Of a stretch of 64,000 nt of DNA, positions 44,868 through 56,817 are shown piece by piece. The notes under the pieces were generated by a model. It saw only the letters and a list, made by a program, of their open reading frames with translations. It was not told the origin of the DNA and did no database searches. The first letter of the stretch is position 1. Every line of letters begins with the position of its first letter. A program made the position numbers and the translations under genes. Source of the stretch: Neoarius graeffei (taxonomy: Eukaryota > Chordata > Actinopteri > Siluriformes > Ariidae). The stretch lies in contig NC_083571.1 in the NCBI RefSeq assembly GCF_027579695.1, forward strand, positions 89,687,888 through 89,751,887, written 5' to 3'.

Positions 44868-44917
44868 CTCTCAGACCTCCCTTTCGAAAGAGGCTCCACC
44901 GACCTGGCAAGGTCCCC

Positions 44918-45422
44918 ATCTGAGAATGGCCTTTTTATACACAGCAGAGCAAACCAGGAAGTGAATGCCGGCAAGGTGAAAGTCCCGTCCTGGATCCAGA
45001 TTAGCACTGAGCTGGGAGATAATAAATCTCCGGAGTGGAAGTCTGGGGCAGAGCATGACACAGAGCCTTAACCACTGAGCCATCACTTGCCCTGGTTATT
45101 ACACAGATGGTTCTAAGGACAGTTGATTATATAACAAAGTCTTTTTGATTTAACAGTCCTAAACTAGGACCACTAATTAAACAACAACCCTATTGTAGCT
45201 CTTTTCCATAGTGTGTTTGGCCTAAAGGCAGACCTAAATTCCAGAAATCATTTGCTTCACTCTATCATTAGTTTTCTCCACATACATTGAAATGACACAT
45301 AAGTTAAGCTAAGAAGTGAATGTTCATGATTGTAAATTATGTTTACTTAATGTTTATTTATAGTGGAGCGTAATTCTTCTTTGAACTGCTTGTTTCTCTA
45401 TTGAATGATACAATTTGAATAT

Positions 45423-45460
<38 letters not shown>
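44918..45460. other. No gene; (CA)n at the right edge
   Basis: Bases 44918-45424 show no supported feature. A block near 45308 (CTAAGAAGTGAATGTTCATG) resembles 21389-21409, so it is part of some repeat. A (CA)n microsatellite, 45425-45459, abuts the LTR element. Confidence 0.5.
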
Positions 45461-46087
45461 TGTGACATCCTGAGAGGCTGCGTCTTGGAGGGGCGCTATA
45501 TTCCATGCTGATGGCTCCAACAACAAGCAGCTATAACTCCATCTGGTGGTGGAGTTGGGAACTTCACCCCTCAGCACACACCTCAGCAACACACCTGTGG
45601 CCAATGAGGGCCTAATGAGCAAGAGGGCTTTGTGAGAGCTCAAAACTCCCAGTGTGAACGTGGAGGAGAGAGGAGAGTGGTTCATGGACTCTTGTTGCTG
45701 AGTGGATCCTGCTGGGTGGAGTATTCATGGAAATGCTTATCTGAAATACTTACCTGTGTTCTGAATGCCTGCCACTGGATTGCCACCGGGCTGAAGACTA
45801 CAGGGATTGTTGACTGGACTCAAAGTAAGGCAGAAGATTTTGCTTGTTCTGGGAAAAGGATATTGGACTGAAGGAAACCTGCCAATAATTTTGTTATTCT
45901 AAAGCCAGAGACATTGTTTGAGTTTGACTTTTGGGAATCAATCCTCATTTGAGCATGGGAATTTGAGATACCTTTTCTGTTTAACCTCCTGGCATCACAT
46001 TAAAAATCTTGATTTATTTTAACCTTTGTGTCCTTGCACTAACTGAAGGGTCCTGCTGAAAGCCAGTCAACCTCTTGTGATGTCACA
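45461..46087 (+). repeat. 5' LTR of the Gmr1-like element
   Basis: 627 bp, matching 50466-51091 with about 23-25 substitutions and two small indels by eye. It begins TGTGACATCC and ends GATGTCACA, a 9-bp inverted terminus. Confidence 0.92.
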
Positions 46088-49000
46088 TATGGTGGAGAAC
46101 ATGGGCACTTCAATCATCAATAATAGTGCGTGTACGAGGAGGACACTGAACATCTGATTGCTCAATTCTCCCAGTTAGCCATAGTCTATCCCCATAGCAA
46201 GATGGAGGAAATTTTGAAGGCCCTCATTGCAGACCAGCAAGCCCAAATACAGGTGAGTGTGGCCCTCCTGGAGGAACAAAGGAAAGCCAACCAACTGAAG
46301 ACAGAGGAGTTGCAGCTGCAGAAGAAGATGGCTGTTCAGAGTGTTGGCCCAATAAAGGCAAGTAACTTTATCTCCAAAATGGGGGTTACAGATGATGTTG
46401 AGGCATACTTACACACCTTTGAAGCCATGGCCACTAGGGAAGGATGGCCCAAGGCACAGTGGGTTGGACTGTTAGCCCCATTCTTAACAGGAGAATCGTT
46501 GAACGCTGTCTGAGACCTACCCCCCGACAAGACTACAAACTATGATGCTCTGAAGACTGAGATCCTCAGCAGACATGGGCTCACCAAGTTCGGTATGGCT
46601 CAACGCTTCCACAGCTGGACCTTTCAAGCAGACCAGGCTCCCTGTGCACAGATGCACGAACTTTCCAGAATCGCGAGGAGATGGCTGGAACCTGAAAAAA
46701 AACACAGTGGTGGCAGTAGTGGAGGCCAATGCCGTGGATCACTACATATGAGCCCTGCCATATGAGGCGAAGCGCTTCATCAGCCAACAAGCCCTAACCA
46801 CCGCTGAACTGACTGTTGAAGCTGTGGAAAAGTACCAGGCCACAACAGAAATGCTCCGTGCTTCCAGGAAGGACCCCAGGACTGCGCCCCTGCTGCCAAC
46901 AGGGGGAGACTGCCCCAAAAACCCCAAGAGGTCCAGCCCAGCCACAGCAGGACCTGGCTATGCTCCAGGGGGAGCCCGAAGCCAGACGGGTCCAGTTAGA
47001 ATTCCCCGTGGTAGTGACACCCGACAATGCTTCTGGTGTGGGGGTATGGGACACATGTCTTGGCAGTGTGGGAAACTGGTGGACGAGCCTATGCCCACTG
47101 TGGGGTCTTCCAGCTCACCATCCGCCCAGCTGTTTGCATCACTCGCCGGGGCTGCAGATGGGCTCCTAGATCGACACCCCCCCCCCCCCCCACACACACA
47201 CACACACCTGCCCAGTGACAGTGAATTGCCGTGATGTTGAAGCATTGTTAGATTCGGGTAGTTGGGTCACCTTGGTGCATAAGGACCTGGTGGATCCATT
47301 GTGTCTGACCACTGACCAAGTTCTCCCAGTTTCCTGTGTCTATGGAGACACCAAAGAGTACCCCACCACTGAACTAAAAGTGACCACCACCAGGGGGACT
47401 ATACACATGAGGGTGGGAGTGGTTGATTGCCTTCCTGTTCTGATTGGGCAAGTTTGCCCAGCCTTCCACCTGCTGTGGAGAGAGACCCAGCAGAGGCCAG
47501 CCTGGGTACCCCGCAGTCAGAGAGGTAAGACTCGTCCTGCAAACACACAAGTGCAACCCGCACAACCCTGCATCCCCGCTTTTGCCCTCGCAGGGATGAC
47601 AGGCACCCAGGCCGACACAGAGACTGGCCCAGAGACTGGAGAAGAGAATGTGGCCCCAGAAAGCTCTCCAAGCTCCAATGAGGAAGATGCCCCAGGCATC
47701 GAGGAGCTTCCCCCTCTCACAGGCCAGTATGGTACTGCCCAGTTACAGGATCCCACACTTGCAAATGCCTTAAGAAATGTGCAGGTGCTAGAGAGTGTAC
47801 TGTTAGGGGGTAGAGCAAGCCCTACATACCCCCATTTCACAATTATACATGGCCTACTGTATCAGGTGGTGAAGAAAATGACAGTGCATGAACAGCTCCT
47901 TGTACCACAGCCCCACCGGGTGACTGTGCTCAATCTGGCACACACACATTCACTGGGGGCCCACCTAGGTGTAGAGAAGACAAAAGAGAGGATCTTACAG
48001 CATTTCTTCTGGCCTGGAGTGTACAAGGAAACAGAGAATTACTGTCGTAGTTGCCCAGAATGCCAGAAGGTGGCACCTAAGCCCCCATACCGTAACCTGC
48101 TCATCCCCTTACCAATTATCGAAACTCCTTTTGAGAAGATTGGACTGGATATAGTTGGTCCTTTGCCAAAAAGTTCCAGGGGGCATCAGTACATCCTGAT
48201 CATCCTGGACTATGCAACCTGGTACCCTGAGGCCATCCCCCTGAGGAAGGCGACCTCCAAACAAATAGCCAAGGAGCTGTTCCTCCTCTCCACCAGTCTA
48301 GGAATTCCAAAGGAAATATTGACGGACCAAGGCAGCCCGTTCATGTCCAGGGTGATGAAAGAACTGTGTGCCCTGTTGATCAAACAGTTGCGAACATCTG
48401 TCTACCACCCCCAGACAGATGGGTTGGTCGAACGTTTTAACAGGACTCTGAAGTCAATGCTGAGGAAGGCAGTTGAAGAGGATGGGTGGAACTGGGACCA
48501 GCTGCTGCCATACCTGCTGTTTGCAGTGAGGGAGGTACCCCAATCTTCTACTGGCTTTTTGCCTTTTGAACTTTTGCTTTCTTACAGACCCAGAGGGCTG
48601 CTGGACATTGCCAAGGAGGCTTGGGAGGAGCAACCCTACAGACAGTGGACCCTGATCGAGCATGTCGGGGCCATGAAGGAGAGAATGAGGGCCGTCTACC
48701 CGATAGTGCGTGAACACATGGAGACTGCTCAATGGCAACAGCAGGCCTCCTACAACTGACCTGCCCAGCCAAGAGAGTTTAAGCTGGGGGACAGAGTGCT
48801 GGTCCTGGTGCCGACTGTGGAATGTAAGTTCCTGGCAACCTGGCAAGGACCGTATGAGGTCATCAAGTGGGTAGGAGAGGTGAATTATAAGGTGAGACAG
48901 CCTGATAAAAGAAAACCTGAGCAGATATATCACGTTAACCTCTTGAAAAAATGGCACGCCAGGGAGGCGTTGTTCAGCTGTTTGCCCCCAACAGTCCAAG

Positions 49001-50465
49001 GAACCCGCCAGAGAGGAGGTTCAGGTGGGGCCAGGCCTATCCCCACATCCGTGGCAGATGACCCTAGAGCTGGTGGACTGCAACCGAGACATCTTCTCAC
49101 TCCCTGGGCCCACAGAGGTGGTCCAACATGAGATCCGCACCGTCCCTGGCTGCACGGTGACCCAGCGTCCTGATCATGTGCTGGAGGCTTGCAAGGTGGC
49201 TATCCAGGAGGAGGTGAGAAAGATGCTAAAGCTGGGAGTCATCGAGGAGTCCAAAAGTGCCTGGGCCAGCCCCATCGTTCTGGTTCCCAAACCAGATGGG
49301 TCGGTGAGGTTCTGCAATGATTATCACAAATTGAATGAAGTGTCAGAGTTTGATTCATACCCTATGCCCCATGTTGATGACTTGGTAGACTCCTTAGGAC
49401 ATGCCCGGTTCCTCACCACTCTGGACCTTACAAAAGGATACTGGCAGGTGCCCCTGACCCCAGCGTCAAAGGAGAAGACAGCCTTTGCCACACCAGAAGG
49501 TCTCTACCAATACACACGGCTTCCGTTTGGTCTGCATGGAGTGCCGGCCACATTCCAGCGCTTAATGGATCAGGTCCTTGCTCCCCAGAAGAGGTATGCA
49601 GCTGCATTTTTGGATGATGTCATTCAAAGTCTGGATTGGGACAGTCATTTACCCCATGTACAAGCTGTGCTTGATTCCCTCAGAGATGCAGGTCTGACGG
49701 CAAACCCAAAAAAATGCAGGCTGGCCTTCAGTGAAACCAATTACCTGGGGTACACCATTGGCCGGGGACTGGTCAAGCCACAGGAAGCGAAGCTGCGGGC
49801 CATACAGGACTGGCCGCGACCCCTCACAAAGAAGCAGGTGAGGTCATTTTTGGGCTTAGCCGGCTACTACTGGCGTTTTATCACCAATTTTGCCTCCATT
49901 GCTGCTCCCATGACAGATCTGACAACCAAACGGCACTCAAGAATGGTGAAGTGGAATCCTGCGGCGGAGGCAGCCTTCGTCAACCTGAAGCAGGCCCTCT
50001 GTTCCAGTCCGGTTCTGGTGGCACCAGACTTCAAGAGGGAGTTCGTGGTTCAGACAGAGGCTTCAGAGGTGGGGCTGGGGGCTGTACTCACTCAAGTACA
50101 TGAAGGTGAGGAACATCCCATCCTATACCTAAGCAGAAAACTACTTCCAAGAGAGAAGAACTATTCAACGGTTGAAAAGGAGTGTCTCGCCATTACCTGG
50201 GCCCTGGAATCCCTACGATATTACCTCCTGGGCCGGTGTTTCATGGTGATCTCTGACCACGCCCCTCTGCAGTGGATGGCCAAGAACAAGGAGACAAACA
50301 GTAGGGTTACCAGATGGTTTTTAAGCTTGCAAGCGTTTAACTTCTCTGTCCACAGGGCTGGCAGGCGCCATGGCAATGCGGATGCCCTGTCCCGGCAAGA
50401 TACCCTCTTCATGACCTTCAGCCTGATGAGGACGTCGGTCCCGGGGGGGGGGGGGGGGGGGGATG

Positions 50466-51091
50466 TGTGACATCCCGAGAGGCTGCGTCTTGGAGGGGCG
50501 CTACATTCCATGCAGATGGCTCCAACAACAATCAGCTATAACTTCATCTGGTGGTGGAGTTGGGAACTTCACCCCTCAGCACACAACTTGGCAACACACC
50601 TGTGGCCAATGAGGGCCTAATGAGCAAGAGGGCTTTGTGAGAGCTCAAAACTCCCAGTGTGAATGTGGAGGAGAAAGGAGAGCGGTTCATGGACTCTCAT
50701 TGCTGAGTGGATCCTGCTGGGTGGAGTATTCATGGAAATGCTTATCTGAAATACTTACCTGTGTTCTGAACGCCTGCCACTAGATTGCCACCAGGCTGAA
50801 GACTACAGGGATTGTTGACTGGACTCAAAGTAAGGCAGAAGATCTTGCTTGTTCTGGGAAATGGATATTGGATTGAAGGAAACCTGCTGATAATTTTATT
50901 CTAAAGCCAGAGACATTGTTTGTTTGAGTTTGACTTTTGGGAATCAATCCTCATTTGAGCATGGGAATTTGAGATACCTTTTCTGTTTAACCTCCTGGCA
51001 TCACATTAAAAATCTTGATTTATTTTAACCTTTTGTCCTTGCACTAATTGAAGGGTCCTGCTGAAAGCCAGTCAACCTCTTGTGATGTCAC
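50466..51091 (+). repeat. 3' LTR of the Gmr1-like element
   Basis: Preceded directly by a run of about 19 G (polypurine tract) and followed by T-rich sequence and a long (AT)n (about 51100-51149). Confidence 0.92.
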
Positions 51092-51093
51092 TT

Positions 51094-51149
<56 letters not shown>

Positions 51150-51151
<2 letters not shown>

Positions 51152-51598
51152 CTTCAGTCCTAGGAAGATTTATGGCTGCAAAATCTGCTACTACGTTAAT
51201 TCTTAACTATTTGGAACTGCTGATATAAGTTGTCCTGTGTGAATTTTTACAAATTTCGGTGGTCTCTTATTGAAAATTGCCCACCACTTCTTCATTATCA
51301 TATTTAATGTTTTTCCATTTTTAAGTCCTGCAGTGTTTTGTTAAAGCCCTAACAGACTTTAATGTTTTATTTAGAAAGCCAGTAACTCTCACCATTATCT
51401 TTTACTTATCTTCTATATTATCTTCTACTTGTCTAGTCAATGTAAAATATAAACCTTGCAAGACATATCTAAACAATTCAATTGTTTACCTAATGTCTGG
51501 ATAATTATCTAGGTTTAGGTAAGCCATTGGGCAAATCATTGTTAAAGTAACAAAAGATGCTGGGCAACAAATGGCTTAACCATTATTCATGTTGGTTG
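51150..51598. other. No gene recognised
   Basis: AT-rich sequence without supported motifs. Confidence 0.5.
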
Positions 51599-51606
51599 GA
51601 TTAGAC

Positions 51607-51863
51607 CAGGGGTGTCCAAACTGATCCATAAAGGGCTGTGTGGCTGCAGGTTTTCATTCCAGCCATGCAGCAGCACACTTGATTTGGCTTATTCAATCAA
51701 CTGACACACCCACCCTTTAATCAAGGGTGGGTGTGGCTGCAAGTATTTGACTGTGTGAAGACAGTTCAGTTGATTGAATGAGCCAAGTCAGGTGTGCTGC
51801 TGCATGGCTGGAATGAAAACCTGCAGCCACACGGCCCTTTATGGATCAGTTTGGACACCCCTG
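51607..51863. mobile_element. hAT-type foldback MITE
   Basis: Ends CAGGGGTGTCCAAACTGATC and GATCAGTTTGGACACCCCTG. Flanks GATTAGAC at 51599-51606 and 51864-51871. The two arms pair over most of the 257 bp, and a short GGGTGGGTGTGGC palindrome is in the middle. Related to 2796-2993 (shared GGCTGCAGGTTTTCATTCCA-type core). Confidence 0.93.
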
Positions 51864-51922
51864 GATTAGACCAAAAATCAATGACTGGACTGGAAGTGTA
51901 CAGAGACTTTTAATGGTGTGTA

Positions 51923-53250
51923 CAGGGCTGCTGACAGCTTTGGCTGGGCCCGGGACAAAATACTCTGAATGGGCCCCCCCTAACAACCCCCCCCCCCCAC
52001 CCACACACACACACACCTCTCTTATCCCAGTCTCTACTCACGCGATTGGGGTGCTCTTGAAGGAGCAGCGATGGACGAGGGATTTCGGGCAGGGCTGGGG
52101 GCGAACATAGTATACTGTGCATGCATACTGTCCAGTGTGAAAAGCAGAGAAGAACACACCGCTCGAGAAATGGCGGGATATGATTGCGGGCTAATGTGAA
52201 TATTCTTAGCTTCAATCAGATATATGAAACACAATGTTATTAAGCTGTTGTGGTTATGAAATGATTCAATGCCCTGTGCGTTTGATATGGTGTTCAGTGT
52301 GACTTGCTCTCCCCTCGTTTGTAACATGAATTGCGTGCCATGGTTGGGGTTACTTTACGGGGCTGGAAAAAGTTGGCTGTGTCTTACCTGGCTCAGCTGC
52401 CCCACTGCCTTTGCTAGTACCTGCTGCATCATCCAAATCTTTTTTTAAAATATTTATGCAGTGAGCCCCTGAGTCTGTTGGTTTCTTCCTCTCTTTTTCT
52501 CTTTTCTTTGCTCCTGACTTGTGCATGTTGGCAAATGGCATGCATGCTGATTGTCAAAGGGCTACGATCGAACGATGTCGTTTTTTCCCCTTAAAGGTGG
52601 AGTATGAGATTTTGGAATAACGGTTCCTGCAAGCCATATTTTGAAAAGAAACACGCCCGCCCTCGCCATGCTCCCACCCCCCCACGTCTCCACCCCTCCT
52701 CCCCCTTACAAAGCCTGAGAAAGTCCGGCTTTATAATGGGTGTCTATTGTGTTACACACCAGTGGAGCTCGTTAAGTTAGAGTGTAGAGAGCTTGGAAAA
52801 ATAGCTCAAACTTTCTCATTTAAACTGTTTTCAGCCCCAATTTTCACTCCACACACACAATTTTCTCAAAAGTAGTGGGCACACTTGTCCTGATTCACAC
52901 AATGTGTCTACCTACACGATAGGACTTGCAGTTTTTGAATGAGAAGCCTGAAAGTGAGGAGAGCACAGCCGCGCAGCCCCATAGACTGCCATTATAAACT
53001 TGGCAGAAAAGTCACTCATTTTAACTCGCTCTAGTGACCTCATTTTTTACACTACAGACAAAAAAAATTACATCAGTGTGTTCAGGAGAGCCTTGTGGCA
53101 CTCACTGTGAAATAAATTTGTGAATATCTCCTTCCGTTTTTGTGTAAATCCCCGTTGTTTGGAGGGAGCGCACTGAGAAAATCCTGTGACACTCTGCTCA
53201 CAGCGCGCAGGTTGGGGGAGGGGCTGCTCTCTCTCTCTCTCTCTCTCACT

Positions 53251-53293
<43 letters not shown>

Positions 53294-53551
53294 GGGATGG
53301 GCTGAAAGAGTCAGACCAAACCATTTTTGCATTGGGCTGGTAGGGGGTTCTTGATGCCTTTTTCAAAGACAATAAAGGCGAAAGATCTAGAAGTCATTTA
53401 TTGAATGCAAATATAACACCTTTCTCTCCCAAATCAACACATTTTGAAATGAAATAAGATAATCGCAACTTCAAGAGAGCCCAGTTCTCCCCCCCCATTC
53501 CTGGGCCCGGGACAACATACCCGTTTGTCCCCCCCACTGTCGGCGGGCCTG
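51923..53551 (-). mobile_element. hAT element with ZMYM-type first exon
   Basis: Left end CAGGGCTGCTGACAGC, right end the inverse of CAGGCCCGCCGACAG. GGGCCCGGGACAA lies inside both ends. Flanks GGTGTGTA at 51915-51922 and 53552-53559 are a perfect 8-bp duplication. It carries the first transposase exon (52388-52541, minus) and a (CT)n(CA)n microsatellite (about 53227-53290). The remaining 1.2 kb is non-coding, so the copy is a deletion derivative. Confidence 0.9.
52388..52541 (-). pseudogene. hAT transposase first exon (basic, ZMYM-like)
   Basis: MPFANMHKSGAKKREKERKK then PTDSGAHCINILKKDLDDAA and TSKGSGAAEP, followed by a consensus donor CCAG|GTAAGA. A KSGAxKRxxxxRK start is typical of hAT proteins with TTF/ZMYM-type fingers. 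The finger and catalytic exons are absent. Confidence 0.6.
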
Positions 53552-53667
53552 GGTGTGTATATACCATAAAGAGCCCAGATGTAAACATTTTGGTGCTGTG
53601 TAATTGCTGTTTTGATCACTGAAGTATCTCAGATATATGATTGAGCAACTCACATTATAAACCATGG

Positions 53668-53972
53668 AACTCACAGCAATGAGCTCACTTTATAAATCAA
53701 AGTCCTTCCCATACCACAAGGTGGTGCCAATCTCTGTTTCTACAGCCTTCAGCCTTTCGCCTGTAACATAACTAGGGCTACAATGGGGGGGGCTAGTCCT
53801 CTGGTTACCATGAGAGTTTGACTTCCTACTTCCATCTGTATTGTGGCATACCTCACCAGATAGCAGTAGGTACCATTTTTATGAAGGTCTTTGGTATGAC
53901 CTGACTGCAAGTAAAACTCATGATCTCTCAGTTGAGAGGTAGACATGCTAACCACGAGGCCAACTCATGGTT
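53668..53972 (-). mobile_element. tRNA-derived SINE, family 2
   Basis: Flanked by a perfect 16-bp duplication CACATTATAAACCATG (53652-53667 and 53973-53988). The head, read on minus, is GTTGGCCTCGTGGTTAGCAT then CTCTCAACTGAGAGATCATG, a tRNA-like fold with a degenerate B-box. The body and 3' end differ from family 1. Single copy in this window. Confidence 0.85.
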
Positions 53973-54110
53973 CACATTATAAACCATGTAATTTTTCTTT
54001 GTTAAGCATGGAGTTAATCTTTCAAATATGCCATTTATGAGCTTCAACACTAAAGGACAAAAGGAAACACAATCAAGCAGTTGCTGGAACAATTAAACTA
54101 AGATGACTTA

Positions 54111-54772
54111 TGCCGCTTTTCCACTACCAACACGGCTGAGTTGGGCTGAGCCATGCCGTGCTGAGTCGGGCTGAGTCGAGCTGAGTGGGGTTGTTGGAGT
54201 TGCATTTCAACTACAACCGCGCTGAACCGTGCTGGCTGGAAGTGGGTGGACACATTGGGTGGAGTTAGTGAAAGTAGGTGGACATCACGTGATGTCGTTA
54301 GGCGGTGCAAACAGTGACATCAGTGACCTTTTAAGCGGTAGTCTCACGACCCGGATAGTAAACAATAAACATGTTAGTGTTGCTGGTCTTGGTGCTGTGG
54401 CTTGTTGTCACCGACAATGCCAACAGATACTGGCAAGAGCGTATAGATGAGACGAGGCGCATAAGGCTTCAGAAATTCTCATAATTCGTAATTCTTCCGG
54501 GTTTACGGTGTTTACAGATCCCAGCGTGCTCGCGGGGCATGTGTGGGCATGTGAGGACACTCCTCCTCACCAATCAGTGCACAGGGGAGTGTCTCCTCAC
54601 GCCCCTAGCCTCACTCAGCTCGGTTTGGCTCGCTTCAGCCCCACTCCAAAACCGTGCGAGTTTTGGGGGCTGAGCAGGGCTGAAGCGAGCTGAGTCGTGC
54701 TGTTCTGAGGTAGTCGAAATGCAAGCCGTGTCGGGCTGAAGTGAGCTGAAAAAGGGTAGTGGAAAAGGGCCA
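54111..54772 (+). mobile_element. Harbinger-like MITE, copy C
   Basis: 662 bp, TGCCGCTTTTCCACTA to TAGTGGAAAAGGGCCA, with TTA at 54108-54110 and 54773-54775. It carries the short frame MLVLLVLVLWLVVTDNANRY (about 54371-54484) shared with copies A and B. Same length class as copy A, without the extra segment of copy B. Confidence 0.88.
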
Positions 54773-54775
54773 TTA

Positions 54776-55204
54776 TTTACACCCCAGCCCCTTTGCTATC
54801 AGATAATAACTTGCCCTTCAATTCATACTTAACTAACTCTACAACCAATAATGCATAATATATTGATTAATTATATCAAAAGAATAAACCATGCATTCAG
54901 CCTAAAGGCTCAATCACTCAATTCTCTGTGTGAGCAGGCATATTCTTATGTTTTTGCACATATTTCAGAGAAAAAAAATCATCTCAATTAGCCTGATGGT
55001 AGAAAGGTTGGCCTAGAGGTATCTGTGATATGACTTAATTATACTGGCTTTTCAAATGCTCATAGCTCACTCAATTAACATTGTGCTATATCTATGTAAC
55101 CCACTTGCTGCTGCCAAGAAGCAGGATTTTTTTTCCCTGCTACTGCATGTACTTCATGGTAGGTGTCACTTATAATTGACCATAACTGTTCAGACCTGGG
55201 ACAG
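54776..55204. other. No gene recognised
   Basis: AT-rich non-coding sequence, ending in a (CATT)n run (55205-55232). Confidence 0.5.
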
Positions 55205-55233
55205 CCATTCATTCATTCATTCATTCATTTATT

Positions 55234-55475
55234 CATAAGCCATGGCCTAATGGTTAAAGAAGCTGCTTTGGGGCCAAAAGGTTGCTGATTTGATTCCCTG
55301 GACCAGCAGGAATGGTTGAAGTGCCCTTGAGCAAGGCACCTAACTCAAGGTATGTTGTACATTGCTCTGGATAAGAGTGTCTGTTAAATATCATTAATGT
55401 ATTTCATTCATCTTCAGTAACTGCTTTAGCCTGCTCAGATTCACACTGAATCTGGAGCCTATCACTTGTTTTAGG
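55234..55475 (-). mobile_element. SINE, family 3, with a further SINE-like tail
   Basis: On minus it reads CAGACACTCTTATCCAGAGC, then GTGCCTTGCTCAAGGGCACT, CATTCCTGCTGGTCCAGGGA and AACCATTAGGCCATGGCTTA. This is the same unit as 58460-58652. A downstream block 55406-55475 (CTTCAGTAACTGCTTTAGCC ... GGAGCCTATC) resembles the tail of family 1 and may be its own fragment. Confidence 0.7.
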
Positions 55476-56817
55476 GTACTAAACTTCCAGTTTCAAAACA
55501 TGGGATTGCTGTGGTTCTAAAACTATGTAAAGCACTAGCTGTATTTTAATTATTATTCAGATTTATTACTAACTAAAAATCCAGACTAAATTGAAGTCTG
55601 CTTTGCAAAGACCATGTTATGCTGTGTGTCTGGCTCGCAGACGTACACTTCCCACTCACTTGGCGATCATCAAAGGACTAAATGTCACTGAGCACAGTAG
55701 CACCATTAACATCACCCAACTTCACTTCAGTACCTTATACTGAAGCAGTGATCTGTCACTAGGACTGATATATTGCATCTAATTCTCCCTGGTTGCCACA
55801 GTCACATAAAGAAGACATATGCCAGCTGCATAAACAAACTCTTCTCATTCTTTCATGGCTTTCTTTCTTTCTGAAATTCTTTAGTCCATGTGCACAGCAG
55901 GATGCTTGAGTTCAGTTCATGTCTCCTACTTGCAGAGAGCAAATGATCTTCAGCATCTGCTGATCACAGCTCGTATTCACTGAGGCGCACATGTGAGAAA
56001 ACATAGAGTTTGTGTTTGAGAGAGTAATGACAGGGAAAGGGGAAAGAAATAACAATGAGAAAATAGTTGCTGGAGTGAGATAGAAACAAAAAGTGTGGGA
56101 TGAACAGAGATAGACAGGAAGGAATAACTAATTTAATCTGGACTTGCCTTACAAGTTGATATGTACATTTTGTTCAGGTACACATTCTTCTGATAAAGTG
56201 CCCCCAACTTACACACACGCACACACTCACTCTGATCTGGTCTCATGCATGAGCACTTCTTGATATGAGCACTGCAAGCAGCGGAGGCCCAGTGACAGGA
56301 GATTTAAGTTCAGAGCTAATTAAACACCAAAAATAGAGAAGGTGATGAATGTGCTGTCAAAAGTTGCATGTAAAAAAGAGGGAGCATGAAGGAGAAAGTG
56401 AGAGGCACAGGGGCATGTGTGGTGATGCTGATGTGCATGGGAATGATACAGTGTGAATGTGTGTTTTTGATAAGGTTTTTTTTTTCAGTTTGGAAAAAAT
56501 GACCATCATGAGTGGAAAAGTTAATGTGCCAAATTCTTATTCAATTAAAAGTGAAAGTACAGCCACAAATGTACTCATTTGAAAGGTTTCACTTTTAAAA
56601 CTTGCTTACTTACAGTAAGTAAAAAGTAAATGTTTTAACTGGTGAAATAAAAGTAATGTCATGTTTTCATGTAAAAAAAAATTATCTTTTGCTGTTCGAT
56701 GATTTTTAGTCATTCTCTAAGTTTGCTGGTCATCCACATGACTGACTCTATGTAGTTTGCGAATGAATTAATCAAAAGTAAAATATCATGCAAATAATCA
56801 ATATTTACCATTAGTTA
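55476..56817. other. No gene recognised
   Basis: Long stretch without element ends, coding motifs or RNA genes that I can support. It looks like ordinary intergenic sequence. Confidence 0.5.

Larger units (their letters stand above)
38423..44903 (-). mobile_element. I-like LINE 2, nearly full length
   Basis: Minus-strand LINE with a 5' UTR (about 44868-44903), ORF1 (43723-44867), ORF2 (38559-43604) and a 3' UTR ending in (GAA)n. It is flanked by a perfect 14-bp CTGGCAAGGTCCCC at 38409-38422 and 44904-44917. A Harbinger-like MITE of 1,266 bp lies in ORF2 (40195-41460). Gag-like ORF1 with zinc knuckles and an ORF2 with endonuclease, RT and RNase H place it in the I group (I/Nimb-type). Apart from the MITE and two homopolymer shifts in ORF1 it is open, so it is young. 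Confidence 0.88.
45461..51091 (+). mobile_element. Gmr1-like LTR retrotransposon (integrase before RT), broken fossil
   Basis: Plus-strand LTR element with LTRs at 45461-46087 and 50466-51091 (TGTGACATC...GATGTCAC ends). Parts: gag about 46200-47170 with a CCHC knuckle, protease about 47215-47470, integrase (zinc head, core and C-terminal part) about 47880-48990, reverse transcriptase about 49130-49900, RNase H about 49960-50420, and a G-rich polypurine tract just before the right LTR. Integrase precedes RT, as in copia elements, yet the RT is Ty3/gypsy-like. This is the Gmr1 arrangement described in cod and other deuterostomes. By eye the LTRs differ at roughly 4 percent, so the copy is of intermediate age. 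It is broken, with about three to five interruptions. No clear target duplication, as both sides are simple repeats. Confidence 0.87.

Noticed and set aside
44918-45061. 5' continuation of LINE 1 beyond LINE 2
   Set aside because: The sequence right of the 14-mer does not encode endonuclease or ORF1 text and has stops in the relevant frame, so LINE 1 seems 5'-truncated rather than split by LINE 2.
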